A stretch of DNA of 64,000 nucleotides from Amycolatopsis endophytica (GCF_013410405.1 NZ_JACCFK010000001.1:2170001-2234000); one strand, 5' to 3'; counted from the first letter of the stretch, positions 42,658 to 51,802 are shown. Made by a program: numbers and translations. The notes: generated by a model not told the origin, from the sequence alone.

Positions 42658-43092
42658 TCAGTGGCGCGCGGCGCGCGGGCGGTCCCAGTTCTGGTCGAAG
42701 TGGTGCTGGTCGGTGTCGGCGACGCCGGTGTGGTCCGCGAACTGACGGCGTTCCTGCGAGGCTGCCTGGGCTTCCCAGGCGAGGCGTTCGAGGACCCATT
42801 CACGGGCGAGCGCCTGCGGCGAGGTGCCGCGGGCCTCGGCGACGTCCTTCAGCTGTGAGCTGGCGACGAGGTTCATGCGCAGCTGGTAGACCTGCGCCTC
42901 GCCGAAGCGCTTGCCGGTTCCGGTGCTTTCCGGGCCGGTTTCCGGCGCGAGCGCGGCCAGGTAGCTGGTCAGCTCGTGGTCCTCGACAGCGCTCTGCGCT
43001 TCCTTGTCCGGCGAGTTCCGGTGCTTGCCCGGGTTGACCGGCTTGAGGTTGGTCCGGGTGGGGTTCCGGCGTCCGAGAGAGGGAAGAGGCAC
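42658..43092 (-). CDS. Hypothetical protein with ribbon-helix-helix-like segment
   Basis: 144 residues from GTG 43092 (VPLPSLGRRNPTRTNLKPVN). The frame is open upstream with an ATG at 43131 as an alternative. The middle (FGEAQVYQLRMNLVASSQLK, DVAEARGTSPQALAREWVLE) resembles a CopG/ribbon-helix-helix DNA-binding unit. The C-terminus is His/Asp rich. It may be a small regulator; no partner gene is adjacent. Confidence 0.62.
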   Translation of the reverse strand: MPLPSLGRRNPTRTNLKPVNPGKHRNSPDKEAQSAVEDHELTSYLAALAPETGPESTGTGKRFGEAQVYQLRMNLVASSQLKDVAEARGTSPQALAREWVLERLAWEAQAASQERRQFADHTGVADTDQHHFDQNWDRPRAARH

Positions 43093-43566
43093 CCGGCCAC
43101 GATAACGGTTCGGTCTCGGGACGACCCTCATTGTGGTGCACGACACACCGCTTGTTGTGGATCTGCTGCGCCGTTCAGGGGGCGCGTACGCCCACATGTC
43201 GCAATCCGCGTCTCACGGATAGTGGTTCGGCGAGGCCGGGGTGGTCGGAGAAAACCGGGTGCGGAAATGGAGGGGCCCCCGCGCCAGGGGGAGGAACGCG
43301 GGGGCCGGAGGGGATCTCCACAGGCGCTGACCGGGGGTGTGTCAGCAAGTCGATTGTTACATGACGCGGCCGGGGGACGCGAGTGCTGGACGGGAAAAAT
43401 TGCCCCGCCTCCGTCATCCGCCGGTTGCCGCGGGTTCATCTGCGCCGATGTCGGCCGGAAACGTTGCGTGTTCACAGGTTCACTCTGCGGGGGGCTGCGT
43501 CGCTGACGTTCCGGTCGCTAGCCTCGCGGCGAAGTTGTTGCTGTCACAGTCCTTTCGGGAGGAGCT
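43093..43566. other. Intergenic region with one strong hairpin
   Basis: About 470 bases without a recognisable gene. GGCCCCCGCG (43274-43283) and CGCGGGGGCC (43297-43306) form a 10-bp stem with a 13-base loop; its role is unknown. A promoter for the small gene at 43567 presumably lies on the right side. Confidence 0.5.
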
Positions 43567-43809
43567 ATGAGCGGGTCTGTGGAAGTTCGGCAGTTCCTCC
43601 TTCGATACGAAGGCGGAGATCCGGTCGGCGCGGGCGTTCCCGCGCAGCGCACGGGTCAGGCCGACGCGCCGCGGGTTTCGGACGACCAGGTGCGGCGGGC
43701 GCGGCTCGCCGTGGCCGCGGGCGCGAGCGATGCCGGGGACTGTGCGCGGCTGCTCGACATGCTGGGTCTGGTGCCCGACGACGACGGTGTGAACCCGGTC
43801 CAGCGCTGA
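43567..43809 (+). CDS. Hypothetical small protein
   Basis: 80 residues beginning MSGSVEVRQFLLRYEGG, helical in the second half (VSDDQVRRARLAVAAGASDA, GDCARLLDMLGLVPDD). An excellent ribosome binding site (GGGAGGAGC) precedes the ATG and a stable hairpin follows the stop, so I regard it as real. Function unknown. Confidence 0.68.
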   Translation: MSGSVEVRQFLLRYEGGDPVGAGVPAQRTGQADAPRVSDDQVRRARLAVAAGASDAGDCARLLDMLGLVPDDDGVNPVQR

Positions 43810-43812
43810 CTC

Positions 43813-43848
43813 TGTTCCGGATCCGGGGTGCCCCTCGGATCCGGAACA
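43813..43848 (+). terminator. Hairpin terminator
   Basis: TGTTCCGGATCCG (43813-43825) pairs perfectly with CGGATCCGGAACA (43836-43848). No U-tract. Confidence 0.6.
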
Positions 43849-44039
43849 AGCGCGGGTGTCGATCCCTCTGATCACTCCGCGCCCGGTGTGGATCTCGCCG
43901 GTTGACGTTTTGACTGGTCAGAACGTTCATCCGGCGTTAAGGGATACCGGGTGGAAGGGCGGTTGGGGGGTGTCCTATGCTGGTAATCGCTCCCAGGGAG
44001 ACCTGAGAGCGCGGTCGATCGGTCACCCGAACCGACTGG

Positions 44040-44112
44040 GCTCCCATCGTCTAGCGGCCTAGGACTCCGCCCTTTCAAGGCGGCAACGCGGGTTCGAATC
44101 CCGTTGGGAGTA
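44040..44112 (+). tRNA. tRNA-Glu (anticodon UUC)
   Basis: 73 bases. Acceptor GCTCCCA pairs with TGGGAGT; D-arm CGTCTAGCGGCCTAGG; anticodon loop CTTTCAA; TTCGAAT loop. First of a Glu-Asp-Phe cluster. Confidence 0.95.
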
Positions 44113-44130
44113 CGCATGACAAATGCATAT

Positions 44131-44204
44131 GGCCCTGTGGCGCAGTTGGTTAGCGCGTCGCCCTGTCACGGCGAAGGTCGCGGGTTCGAGTCCCGTCAGG
44201 GTCG
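44131..44204 (+). tRNA. tRNA-Asp (anticodon GUC)
   Basis: 74 bases. Acceptor GGCCCTG pairs with CAGGGTC; anticodon loop CTGTCAC; TTCGAGT loop; discriminator G. Confidence 0.95.
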
Positions 44205-44234
44205 CAGTAGCGTTCGGCTTCCGCCGGCGTTTCC

Positions 44235-44308
44235 GGCCAGGTAGCTCAGTTGGTACGAGCGTCCGCCTGAAAAGCGGAAGGTCGCCGGTTCGACCCCGGC
44301 CCTGGCCA
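44235..44308 (+). tRNA. tRNA-Phe (anticodon GAA)
   Basis: 74 bases. Acceptor GGCCAGG pairs with CCTGGCC; D-arm AGCTCAGTTGGTACGAGC; anticodon loop CTGAAAA; TTCGACC loop; discriminator A. Confidence 0.95.
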
Positions 44309-44319
44309 CGGTCGATGAA

Positions 44320-44349
44320 CCGCTCCGATACAGATCGGGGCGGTTTTTT
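44320..44349 (+). terminator. Rho-independent terminator of the tRNA cluster
   Basis: CCGCTCCGAT (44320-44329) pairs with ATCGGGGCGG (44334-44343, one G-U), followed by six T residues. Confidence 0.88.
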
Positions 44350-44350
44350 C

Positions 44351-44500
44351 ATGCCCGCGGTCGTCGGGTTGGCACGGGTCATGGCTGATCGGTACCCGGA
44401 GTTGCGAGTCGATCGGGACGTGGTGGTGGTTCGCGGTGGCCAGGATCGTCGGGCGCGGTTGCGTGGTTGGCTGGAGCCGGAGAACTGGCTCACCGAATAG
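44351..44500 (+). CDS. Possible small hypothetical protein
   Basis: 49 residues (MPAVVGLARVMADRYPELRV, then DRDVVVVRGGQDRRARLRGW and LEPENWLTE). The ATG directly follows the T-run of the tRNA terminator, so it would need a promoter overlapping the tRNA genes. Composition looks coding, but no ribosome binding site is visible; it may be the tail of a lost gene. Confidence 0.4.
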   Translation: MPAVVGLARVMADRYPELRVDRDVVVVRGGQDRRARLRGWLEPENWLTE

Positions 44501-44512
44501 GGCGAGCCGCGC

Positions 44513-45763
44513 TCACCACCAGCCGAACGCCAGCCAGGCCACCGGTGGCGCCACCACGATCGACACCAGGCCGTAGGTCAGGAGCTGCCGGAACAGCTTG
44601 GGGCGCGCCGACGGCTCGGCCGCGCCCAGGAGCAGGCCGCCGGTGATGCCGAGCGGGTTGATGTCCACGAGGATCGACGCCAGCGCGAGCGCGAGTACGG
44701 CGCCGACCGGGCTGACGCCGTCGGCGACCAGTGGTGGCAGCAGGGGCATCGTGGTGACGAACACCGCGATGGAGCTGGCGGCGAACGACGTGACACCCGC
44801 GATGTAGCACAGCACCAGCAGGCTGAGGCCCGGCGAACCCTCGATCCGGAGCAGCTCGCTGATCTCGGTGAAAGCACCCAGCTCCTGCATCAGCCCGACG
44901 TAGGTCAGCAGCCCGCCGATCAGCAGCACCACGCCCCACGGGATCTTCGAGACGACCGCGCCCGGTTCGAGCCGCAGCACCAGCTGCAACAGGACAGCCG
45001 CGGTCAGGCCGAGATAGCCCACGTTGAGGTCGAAACCGACCGAGAGCACGACGACCGCGAGCATGCACGCCAGCGTGACTCCGCGGGCCCGGGCTCCCCC
45101 GGCGGGCCCGGTGTCCACACCGGACAGTCCTCCCTCGGGCGCTGTCACCCGGCCGCGGGGGACGGCCTTCGCGCGCGCCGCGACGAGCAGGCACACCGCG
45201 CACACGACGAGGCCGGTCAGCAGCCCGCCGAGCAGGAAAGCCACCGGGGCGGAATCGGGGAGCCCGATGCCGAGCTTGTCGCCCTGCCCGCGTGCGGACA
45301 CACCGTAGACGGCGAGCGGCGACAGCAACCCGCTGATGATGCCGGTGATGCCGAGCACGGCGGCGACGAGCGGCGAGTACCGGTAGCGGGCGGCGAGACC
45401 GAGCGCGACCGGAGCCACGATGGCCGTCGCGGCGGCCGGGAGCGTGCCGATCGCGGTCAGCACCGCACCGATGACGAACGGGACCAGCGGCACCAGCACC
45501 GCCCGCCCGCCGACCAGCCGCAACAGCAGGTCGAGCAGCCACTCCAGCGTTCCGTTGAGCTGGGCGACCGCGAACAGGGCGGTCACCCCGACGATGAGCA
45601 CGAAGAAGTCGGCGGGGAAGAACCCGGTCACCTCGTCGACCGGAACCCCGGCGGCGAGACCGAGCAGGAACGCGGCGGCCAGCGCGGCGCTACCGAGGTC
45701 GAACCTCGGCAGCAGCGTCGCCGCGAACAGGGCGACCAGTACGACGATGGACGCGATCGCCAT
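44513..45763 (-). CDS. SLC13/DASS-type permease (dicarboxylate carrier-like)
   Basis: 416 residues, almost entirely hydrophobic, about 11-12 transmembrane segments. GGLLTYVGLMQELGAF and the internal repeat FADFF/ILVDINPLGITGGLLL-type loops, with SPLAVYGVSARG, suggest a citrate/dicarboxylate carrier of the MatC/SLC13 group. The gene starts one base after the CoA-transferase stop, so import and CoA activation of the same carboxylate are probably coupled. Divergent LysR at 47062 likely controls both. Confidence 0.82.
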   Translation of the reverse strand: MAIASIVVLVALFAATLLPRFDLGSAALAAAFLLGLAAGVPVDEVTGFFPADFFVLIVGVTALFAVAQLNGTLEWLLDLLLRLVGGRAVLVPLVPFVIGAVLTAIGTLPAAATAIVAPVALGLAARYRYSPLVAAVLGITGIISGLLSPLAVYGVSARGQGDKLGIGLPDSAPVAFLLGGLLTGLVVCAVCLLVAARAKAVPRGRVTAPEGGLSGVDTGPAGGARARGVTLACMLAVVVLSVGFDLNVGYLGLTAAVLLQLVLRLEPGAVVSKIPWGVVLLIGGLLTYVGLMQELGAFTEISELLRIEGSPGLSLLVLCYIAGVTSFAASSIAVFVTTMPLLPPLVADGVSPVGAVLALALASILVDINPLGITGGLLLGAAEPSARPKLFRQLLTYGLVSIVVAPPVAWLAFGWW

Positions 45764-45764
45764 G

Positions 45765-46937
45765 TCAGACCACTCCCTTGTGGCGCAACTCGTCGATTTC
45801 CCGTTCGGACAGTCCGCCGACGTCCCGCAACACGTCGGCCGTGTGTTCGCCGAGCCCGGGGGAGGCCGCGCCGACGACACCGTCGAAACCGGAGAAGCGC
45901 CCCGCGGGTGCCTGCATGAGCCGTCCCGCCACCTCCGTCACGGAGCCCCTGGCGCGGATGTGCGGATCGGCGCACACGTCCGCGGCCGAGTTCACCGGAC
46001 CGGCGGCCACCCCGGCGGCGGTGAGGGTCGCCACCAGCGGGTCGAGGTCGTGGGCGCCGACGAACTCGGCGACACGGGTCTCGATCACGTCGCGATGTCG
46101 CAGCCGCGCGGTCATCGAGTCGTGGACGGCCAGGTCCGGCGCGTCCATCACCGCGACCAGCCGCCGCCACATCTGCTCCGTCGAGGCGGGCAGGGCCAGC
46201 CACCGGCCGTCGCGGGTTCGGTACAGGTTGTTGGGGCTGATGTGCGGGTTCTGGTTGCCCTGCCGCTCGCGGGACGAGCCGGTCGCCGCGTACTCGACGA
46301 CGAAGTCCTCCATCATCCGCAGAAGCGGCTCGTAAAGCGGGATGTCGGCGAGCTGCGCTTCGCCGGTGCGGTCGCGCTGACGCAGCGCGAGCATCGCGGC
46401 GAAGGCGGCGTACACGCCGGTGACGCCGTCGGCGACCGGATAGCCGGCGAACACCGGTGGCCCGTCGGGATCACCGGTCCGGTAGGTGAGCCCGGCGAAT
46501 GCCTCGGCGACGCGGGCGAAGCCGGGCCGGTCGGCGTACGGGCCGGTGCGGCCGAAGGCGCTGACGTGCACCATCACCAGATCGGGCCGGTAGGCGCGGA
46601 GATCGTCGAAGTCGACGCGGAACCGGCGCAGCGTGGCCGGCCGGAAGTTGGTCACCACCACGTCCGCCCCCGCCGCGAGGCGCCCGACCAGGCCGGCCGC
46701 GTCGGGATGGTGCAGGTCGACGGTGACGCTGCGCTTGCCGCGGCCGACCATCGCCCACGCCGCGGAGACCCCGTCCTCGAGCGGCGGATAGTGCCGTGCC
46801 GGGTCGCCGCTGTCCGGGTGCTCGATCTTGATCACCTCGGCGCCGAACTCGCCGAGCAGTGACGAAGCCAGCGGTCCGGCGAGGATCGTGGACAGGTCCA
46901 GCACGCGGACACCGCTGAGCGGTCCGTTGGTCGCCAC
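45765..46937 (-). CDS. CaiB/BaiF class III CoA-transferase
   Basis: 390 residues. LSGVRVLDLSTILAGPLASS, FGAEVIKIEHPDSGDPAR, GRGKRSVTVDLHHPDAAGLV and the ADIPLYEPLLRMMEDF segment place it in the class III family; the position of formyl-CoA-transferase Asp169 is Glu. GTG start with AAAGGGAA upstream. It is first in a two-gene operon with the SLC13-type permease, pointing to a di- or tricarboxylate as acceptor of CoA. Confidence 0.88.
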   Translation of the reverse strand: MATNGPLSGVRVLDLSTILAGPLASSLLGEFGAEVIKIEHPDSGDPARHYPPLEDGVSAAWAMVGRGKRSVTVDLHHPDAAGLVGRLAAGADVVVTNFRPATLRRFRVDFDDLRAYRPDLVMVHVSAFGRTGPYADRPGFARVAEAFAGLTYRTGDPDGPPVFAGYPVADGVTGVYAAFAAMLALRQRDRTGEAQLADIPLYEPLLRMMEDFVVEYAATGSSRERQGNQNPHISPNNLYRTRDGRWLALPASTEQMWRRLVAVMDAPDLAVHDSMTARLRHRDVIETRVAEFVGAHDLDPLVATLTAAGVAAGPVNSAADVCADPHIRARGSVTEVAGRLMQAPAGRFSGFDGVVGAASPGLGEHTADVLRDVGGLSEREIDELRHKGVV

Positions 46938-47061
46938 GGAGTTTCCCTTTCACGTCATCGTGAGGTTTTCGCAGGTCGCCACATCGTGCCGGGGTGAACT
47001 CCGCTCTGGGAACGCCCGTTCGCCACTCACCGGTGAAAGGTTCCGGCTCTATAGTTCCGGG

Positions 47062-47943
47062 ATGCGCGTGGAGCGGGCCCGGTACTTCCTGGCCGCGGTG
47101 GAGACCGGATCGCTGCGCTCGGCGGCGGCCCGGTGCGGGGTGAGCCAGCCGACCATCGGCCAGCAGATCGCGCTGCTCGAAGAGGAGCTCGACGTCGTCC
47201 TGATGACCCGCAGCAGGCGCGGGGTCCGCGCGACCGCGGCGGGCCAGGCGATGGTGGAGCCGCTCCGCAAGCTGGTGGCCGCCGAGGAGGCGGTGCGCGA
47301 CGCGGCCATGGCCTCCGGCGGCGCCTATGCGGGCGTGGTGCACCTCGGCGGCGTGTCGGTGGCGGCGGAGACGGTCGTCGCCCCGGTGCTGGGCCACCTC
47401 CGCGAGCACCGCCCCGGCCTGCGGTTCACCGTCCGCGAGGGCGCCTCGGGCGAGATCGAGGCGGCCGTGCTCGCCGGTGAACTCGACCTGGGCGTGATCA
47501 CCATGCCGTTGCACCCGCCGCCAGCCGGACTGGAGCGGGTCTCCCCGGTCGCGGCCCGGGTCGGTGCTCTCGTCCCGGCCGCGCACCCGCTGGCCGTCCG
47601 CGACCACCTCCACTGGCACGACCTCCGCGATCAGCCGATCGTCACCATGCGCGCGGGCACCATGCTGTGGGAGGTGCTGCACCGCCACGTACCCGAACCG
47701 GACGTGGTCGTCCAGGCCATGTCGGCGCGGACATTGAAGGTGATGGTGGCGCGGGGCGTCGGGCTCGGCGTGCTGGGCGGCTTCGACACCTCGGTGGACA
47801 TCCCCGACGTGGTCTGGTTGCCGATTCGCGACGCGGATCCGGTCCGGCTCTGCCTGACGCAGCGGCGGAACACTCAGCCGTCGCGGGCCGCCCTGACCGT
47901 CCGGCAGCTCATCCGCGCACGGTTGGCCGACCTGGCCACCTGA
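47062..47943 (+). CDS. LysR family transcriptional regulator
   Basis: 293 residues. N-terminal HTH: ARYFLAAVETGSLRSAAARC, GVSQPTIGQQIALLEEELDV. The periplasmic-binding-like effector domain follows. The 124-base gap to the divergent CoA-transferase/permease operon is the classic LysR arrangement; the inducer is probably the imported carboxylate. Confidence 0.92.
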   Translation: MRVERARYFLAAVETGSLRSAAARCGVSQPTIGQQIALLEEELDVVLMTRSRRGVRATAAGQAMVEPLRKLVAAEEAVRDAAMASGGAYAGVVHLGGVSVAAETVVAPVLGHLREHRPGLRFTVREGASGEIEAAVLAGELDLGVITMPLHPPPAGLERVSPVAARVGALVPAAHPLAVRDHLHWHDLRDQPIVTMRAGTMLWEVLHRHVPEPDVVVQAMSARTLKVMVARGVGLGVLGGFDTSVDIPDVVWLPIRDADPVRLCLTQRRNTQPSRAALTVRQLIRARLADLAT

Positions 47944-47968
47944 AGGGTCTTGCGGCGCGGTGTGGTCT

Positions 47969-48018
47969 GTGCCACTGTCTTGTGGCACTGAGGGACATCT
48001 GCGTGACATCCAGTGTCA
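47969..48018. promoter_or_regulatory. Two palindromes upstream of the MFS gene
   Basis: GTGCCAC-N6-GTGGCAC (47969-47988) and TGACA-N5-TGTCA (48004-48018), both perfect. They lie 14-64 bases before the GTG at 48032, in promoter/operator position. The TetR at 51055 is the nearest candidate regulator. Confidence 0.55.
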
Positions 48019-48031
48019 TAGGAGACTTCTG

Positions 48032-49390
48032 GTGAACCAGCAGCGACCCGTGCCGGACGACGACGTCCTGCACGCCACGGCGAGCCGCAAGGCCGCCCTC
48101 CACCTCCTGCCGATCCTGTGCTTCGTCTACTTCATGGCCTTCGTCGACCGCACCAACGTCGGACTGGCCAAAACCTCGCTGGAAGCCGACGTGGGCATCA
48201 GTGCCGCGGCGTACGGCGTCGGCGCGGGCATCTTCTTCCTGAGCTACGCCTTCCTCGAAGTGCCGAGCAACCTGGTCATGCACCGCGTGGGGCCACGCCG
48301 GTGGATCACCCGGATCGCCGTGACCTGGGGCGCGCTGTGCGCCTGCATGATGTTCGTGCAGGACGAGTTCTCGTTCTACGCGGTCCGCTTTCTGCTCGGC
48401 GCGGCGGAAGCCGGTCTCTACCCGGCGCTCATGTACGTCATCACTCTCTGGTTCTCGCAGAAGCAGCGGGTGACGATGGTCGGCATCATCTACCTGGCCG
48501 TCTGCGCCGGTCTCGCTCTCGGCGGTCCACTCGGCGGCGCGCTGATGGAACTCCACGGCGCGGGCGGGCTGTTCGGCTGGCAGTGGATGTTCGTCGTCGA
48601 GGGCGCGATCACGATCGTGACCGCGTTCTTCGTGTGGCGCATGGTTCCGGACCGGCCCGCGGACGCGCCCTGGCTGACCGAGCGGGAGGCGCGGGTACTG
48701 ACCGACCGCGCGGTCGTGCGCACGGCACCGGCGCACAGCACGTTGAAGGGCAACGTCAAGGTCGCCTTCGGCAGGCCGTTCATCCTCACGCTGTCCGCGG
48801 TCTACTTCGCCAACCAGGTCAACAGCGTCGCGATCCAGTACAACTTCCCCTCGATCGTCGAGAGTCTCGACGTCAACGGGTCCTTCCTCATCGGGCTCGT
48901 GAGCGGCAGCGTGGGCATCGGCGCGTTCGTCGGGGTGCTCGTCATCCCGTGGCTACAGCGTCGCGCGCGGAACGAGATGCGGGTCCTGATGCTCGTCACG
49001 GTCGCCACGGCGCTGGTCGCGATCGCCTACGCCTTCTCCTCCGGCGCGGTGCTGCGCATCCTGCTGATCGACGTCGCCATGTTGCTGCTCATCGGCATTC
49101 TCCCGCTCTACTGGTCGGTCGCGATGGCCAGGATGTCCGGGCTGATGGCCGCGGCGGGCCTGGCGTTCATCAACATGGTCGGTCTCCTGGGCGGGTTCGT
49201 CGGCCCGTACCTGTACGGCGTCGCGGAGAGCGCGGGAAGCGAGTCGGCCGGCTACGCCGTGCTCGTCGGCGCCTCCGTCCTCGGCGTGCTGCTGGTGCCG
49301 TTGCTGTGGCGGACGGTGCGCGCCGAGGACCGGCGATCCGGTCAGCTGTCGGAAGTGCGATCACTGTCCGGTGTGGAGGGACGGGAATGA
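48032..49390 (+). CDS. MFS transporter, anion:cation symporter (phthalate/tartrate permease-like)
   Basis: 452 residues, 12 transmembrane helices. The N-terminal signature LCFVYFMAFVDRTNVGLAK and RFLLGAAEAGLYPALMYVIT, followed by LWFSQKQR, are typical of the ACS family that imports organic acids such as tartrate, phthalate or hexuronates. GTG start with AGGAGA at six bases. It overlaps the secreted carboxylesterase by ATGA: an ester split outside could deliver the acid that is then imported. Confidence 0.88.
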   Translation: MNQQRPVPDDDVLHATASRKAALHLLPILCFVYFMAFVDRTNVGLAKTSLEADVGISAAAYGVGAGIFFLSYAFLEVPSNLVMHRVGPRRWITRIAVTWGALCACMMFVQDEFSFYAVRFLLGAAEAGLYPALMYVITLWFSQKQRVTMVGIIYLAVCAGLALGGPLGGALMELHGAGGLFGWQWMFVVEGAITIVTAFFVWRMVPDRPADAPWLTEREARVLTDRAVVRTAPAHSTLKGNVKVAFGRPFILTLSAVYFANQVNSVAIQYNFPSIVESLDVNGSFLIGLVSGSVGIGAFVGVLVIPWLQRRARNEMRVLMLVTVATALVAIAYAFSSGAVLRILLIDVAMLLLIGILPLYWSVAMARMSGLMAAAGLAFINMVGLLGGFVGPYLYGVAESAGSESAGYAVLVGASVLGVLLVPLLWRTVRAEDRRSGQLSEVRSLSGVEGRE

Positions 49391-51024
49391 CTGTGCGGAA
49401 ACGGATCCTGGCCTTGCTCCTCGGGGCGGCGGTGGCGGCCACCCTGGTCACCGCGACCACACCCGCGAGCGCGCACGACTCGTCTGTCGTCCGGCGCACC
49501 ACGCTCGGGCTCGTCCGGGGCAGCGACGAAAGCCGCGGCACCGGAACCCTGTCCTGGCGCGGCATCCCGTACGCGGAGCCGCCCGTCGGGCCGTTGCGCT
49601 GGCACTCCACGGTGACGCACCGGCCGTGGCACGGGGTGCGCGACGCACGGGAGTTCGGCGACGGCTGCATCCAGGAAGGCCGGTTGTTCAGCCCGGCGCC
49701 GAGCGGTCCGCACTACGGGCTGGACGTCCGCGACGGCCTCAAGAAGCCGGTCGGATCGGAGGACTGCCTGACGCTCAACGTGTCCCGCCCGTCGGACGGC
49801 AGGCGGAACCTCCCCGTCATCGTGTTCATCTACGGTGGCAGCAACATGGTCGGGTACTCGGCCGACCCGATGTACGACGCGCGGGCGCTCGCGCGCAAGG
49901 CGGACGCGGTCGTGGTCACGATCAACTACCGGACCGGTGTTTTCGGCTGGCTCGACCTGCCCGGGCTCGCCACCGGCGATCCGCTCGGTGATTCGGGGAA
50001 CTTCGGGACGCTGGACCAGCTCGAAGCGCTGCGCTTCGTCAACCGCAACGCGCGGACCTTCGGCGGCGACCCGGACAACGTGACGATCATGGGCGAGTCC
50101 GCGGGTGCCGTCAACGTGTGGGCGCTGATGGTTTCGCCGTTGAGCAAGGGCCTGTTCGACAAGGCGATCCCGCTCAGCGGCGGGCTGCAGGCGGGCGACC
50201 CGGCGGCGGCGCGCACCTACGCCGAGGCGTTCCTGTCCGAGGCGGTGGGTCCGGTCGGCGACCACGCCGAGGCCGTGCGACGGCTGCGGGAGGCGCCCGC
50301 CGGTGATCTCATCGCCGCGCAGGTGCGCCGGGGCGCCGCGGTCGGCGACCCGCCCAAGGTGATCGCCGACGGCACCGTGCTGCCCGCGGACTACCACGCG
50401 GCGATCGCGGCGGGCGAGTACCGCGAGGTCCCGGTCCTCGCCGGCAACACGTTCGAGGAGGGCAAGCTCTTCGGCGCGGCCATCGGCGCCTACCGCCCGT
50501 CCGACTACGACCGCTTCACCCTGCAGTACTTCTTCGACCCCGACCGGCCGTCGGGCCTGACGGTCGACGACCTCATCGCCGAGCAGTACCTGCCCGTCGA
50601 CGGACCCGGCGGGTGGAACGAGGCGGCGGACCAGCTGACCGACGCGATCTTCACCGGGATCGTGGCGGACTCCATGAATTCGTTGCGCGCCGCGGGCAAC
50701 GACCATCTCTTCTACTACCAGTTCGGCTGGAACCAGGAGCCTGCCCCGTTCGACGCGGTGTACGGCGCGGCGCACGCGATGGATCTGCCGTTCGTGTTCC
50801 ACACCTTCGACGAGGGGCTGTTCACGTTCGCGTTCAGCCACCGCAACGAACCGGGCCGTCTGCGGCTGTCGGACATGATGATCGCCAGCATCAGCGCGTT
50901 CGTGCGCACCGGGAGTCCGCAGCACGCGGGCCTGGGCGCGCGCTGGAGCCAGTGGCCGGGCAGCATCGTCTTCGACGCCGACGACACGAGGGCGACCGCC
51001 CGCCCCGGCTCGTTCAGCGGGTAG
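49387..51024 (+). CDS. Secreted type B carboxylesterase
   Basis: 545 residues. Signal peptide ILALLLGAAVAATLVTATTPASA. Core motifs: SEDCLTLNV, VIVFIYGGSN (oxyanion), nucleophile Ser238 in MGESAGAVNVW, the acid in NTFEEGKLF and the histidine in GAAHAMDLPFVF. It hydrolyses carboxylic esters outside the cell. Co-translated with the MFS importer and followed 30 bases later by a TetR regulator. Confidence 0.92.
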   Translation: MTVRKRILALLLGAAVAATLVTATTPASAHDSSVVRRTTLGLVRGSDESRGTGTLSWRGIPYAEPPVGPLRWHSTVTHRPWHGVRDAREFGDGCIQEGRLFSPAPSGPHYGLDVRDGLKKPVGSEDCLTLNVSRPSDGRRNLPVIVFIYGGSNMVGYSADPMYDARALARKADAVVVTINYRTGVFGWLDLPGLATGDPLGDSGNFGTLDQLEALRFVNRNARTFGGDPDNVTIMGESAGAVNVWALMVSPLSKGLFDKAIPLSGGLQAGDPAAARTYAEAFLSEAVGPVGDHAEAVRRLREAPAGDLIAAQVRRGAAVGDPPKVIADGTVLPADYHAAIAAGEYREVPVLAGNTFEEGKLFGAAIGAYRPSDYDRFTLQYFFDPDRPSGLTVDDLIAEQYLPVDGPGGWNEAADQLTDAIFTGIVADSMNSLRAAGNDHLFYYQFGWNQEPAPFDAVYGAAHAMDLPFVFHTFDEGLFTFAFSHRNEPGRLRLSDMMIASISAFVRTGSPQHAGLGARWSQWPGSIVFDADDTRATARPGSFSG

Positions 51025-51054
51025 CGGGGTCGTCACCGAGAGAGGGGAGACGCG

Positions 51055-51729
51055 GTGGCCCAGCAGGGGCTTGACACGAAGTACCGGATCGCGGCGACGG
51101 CGATGGCCCTGTTCCTGGAACAGGGCTACGAAACCGTCACCGTGGAGGCCGTCGCGGACGCCGCCCAGGTGTCCCGCCGGACCGTCTTCCGGCACTTCGA
51201 CGGCAAGGACGAGCTGCCCTTCCCGGACCACTCGGCGCGCCTGGAGCTGCTGGCGCGCAACCTGTCCGATCCGACGGGCAGGCGGACGCCGGTCGAGGTC
51301 GTCATCGCGGCCACCGAGGCGGTGATGCTCGATTTCCTCAGCAGGCCGGAACTGGTGCTCCCGCGTTACCGCCTCACGCGGCTGGTGCCCGAGCTGCGCA
51401 AGCGCGAAGTGCTCGAACACGAGCGTTACGTCGCGCTGACCAGGGCCTACCTGCGTGACCACCTGCCAGCGGATGGGCCGTCGTTCCTGCCGATGGCCCT
51501 CGCTGCCCTCATCGACGCCATGCACCGGTCGGCTCTGGGCAACTTCGCCCGCAGCGACGGCACGACCGACGCGTTCGCCGAGCTGGAGGAGGGGATGGAG
51601 TGGATCCGCAAGACGCTCGCGTCGGATCAGCACTCCGGCGGTCCGCTGATGCTCGCCGTCCTCCCGGACACCGCCGCCGTGCGGCAGGCGTTGTCGACTC
51701 TGCGCGCCGAGGCACAGGACCTACTCTGA
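51055..51729 (+). CDS. TetR/AcrR family transcriptional regulator
   Basis: 224 residues. HTH: YRIAATAMALFLEQGYETVT, VEAVADAAQVSRRTVFRHFD. It is the third gene of the MFS-esterase-TetR run and probably autoregulates the set through the palindromes at 47969-48018. GTG start after GAGAGGGGAGA. Confidence 0.9.
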   Translation: MAQQGLDTKYRIAATAMALFLEQGYETVTVEAVADAAQVSRRTVFRHFDGKDELPFPDHSARLELLARNLSDPTGRRTPVEVVIAATEAVMLDFLSRPELVLPRYRLTRLVPELRKREVLEHERYVALTRAYLRDHLPADGPSFLPMALAALIDAMHRSALGNFARSDGTTDAFAELEEGMEWIRKTLASDQHSGGPLMLAVLPDTAAVRQALSTLRAEAQDLL

Positions 51730-51738
51730 CGATTACAG

Positions 51739-51754
51739 TGTGATGTCTATCACT
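51739..51754. promoter_or_regulatory. CRP/FNR-type binding site
   Basis: TGTGA-N6-TCACT (51739-51754), one base short of a perfect CRP-family palindrome, about 50 bases before the gene at 51803. Confidence 0.5.
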
Positions 51755-51802
51755 TGTGCCGCACATGAATCACCGCTAACGTGCTTCTTTGGCGCGGTGG
51801 AT

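Noticed and set aside
43274..43306. GC-rich hairpin as a possible small RNA or terminator
   Set aside because: No U-tract and no adjacent gene end; recorded only as a hairpin in the intergenic entry.
44123..44350. Protein frame across tRNA-Asp and tRNA-Phe
   Set aside because: It is open only because of the tRNA sequences; both tRNAs are canonical.
48118..49386. Upstream extension of the carboxylesterase frame through the MFS gene
   Set aside because: The MFS gene in the other frame has transmembrane and family motifs; the esterase has its own signal peptide at 49387.
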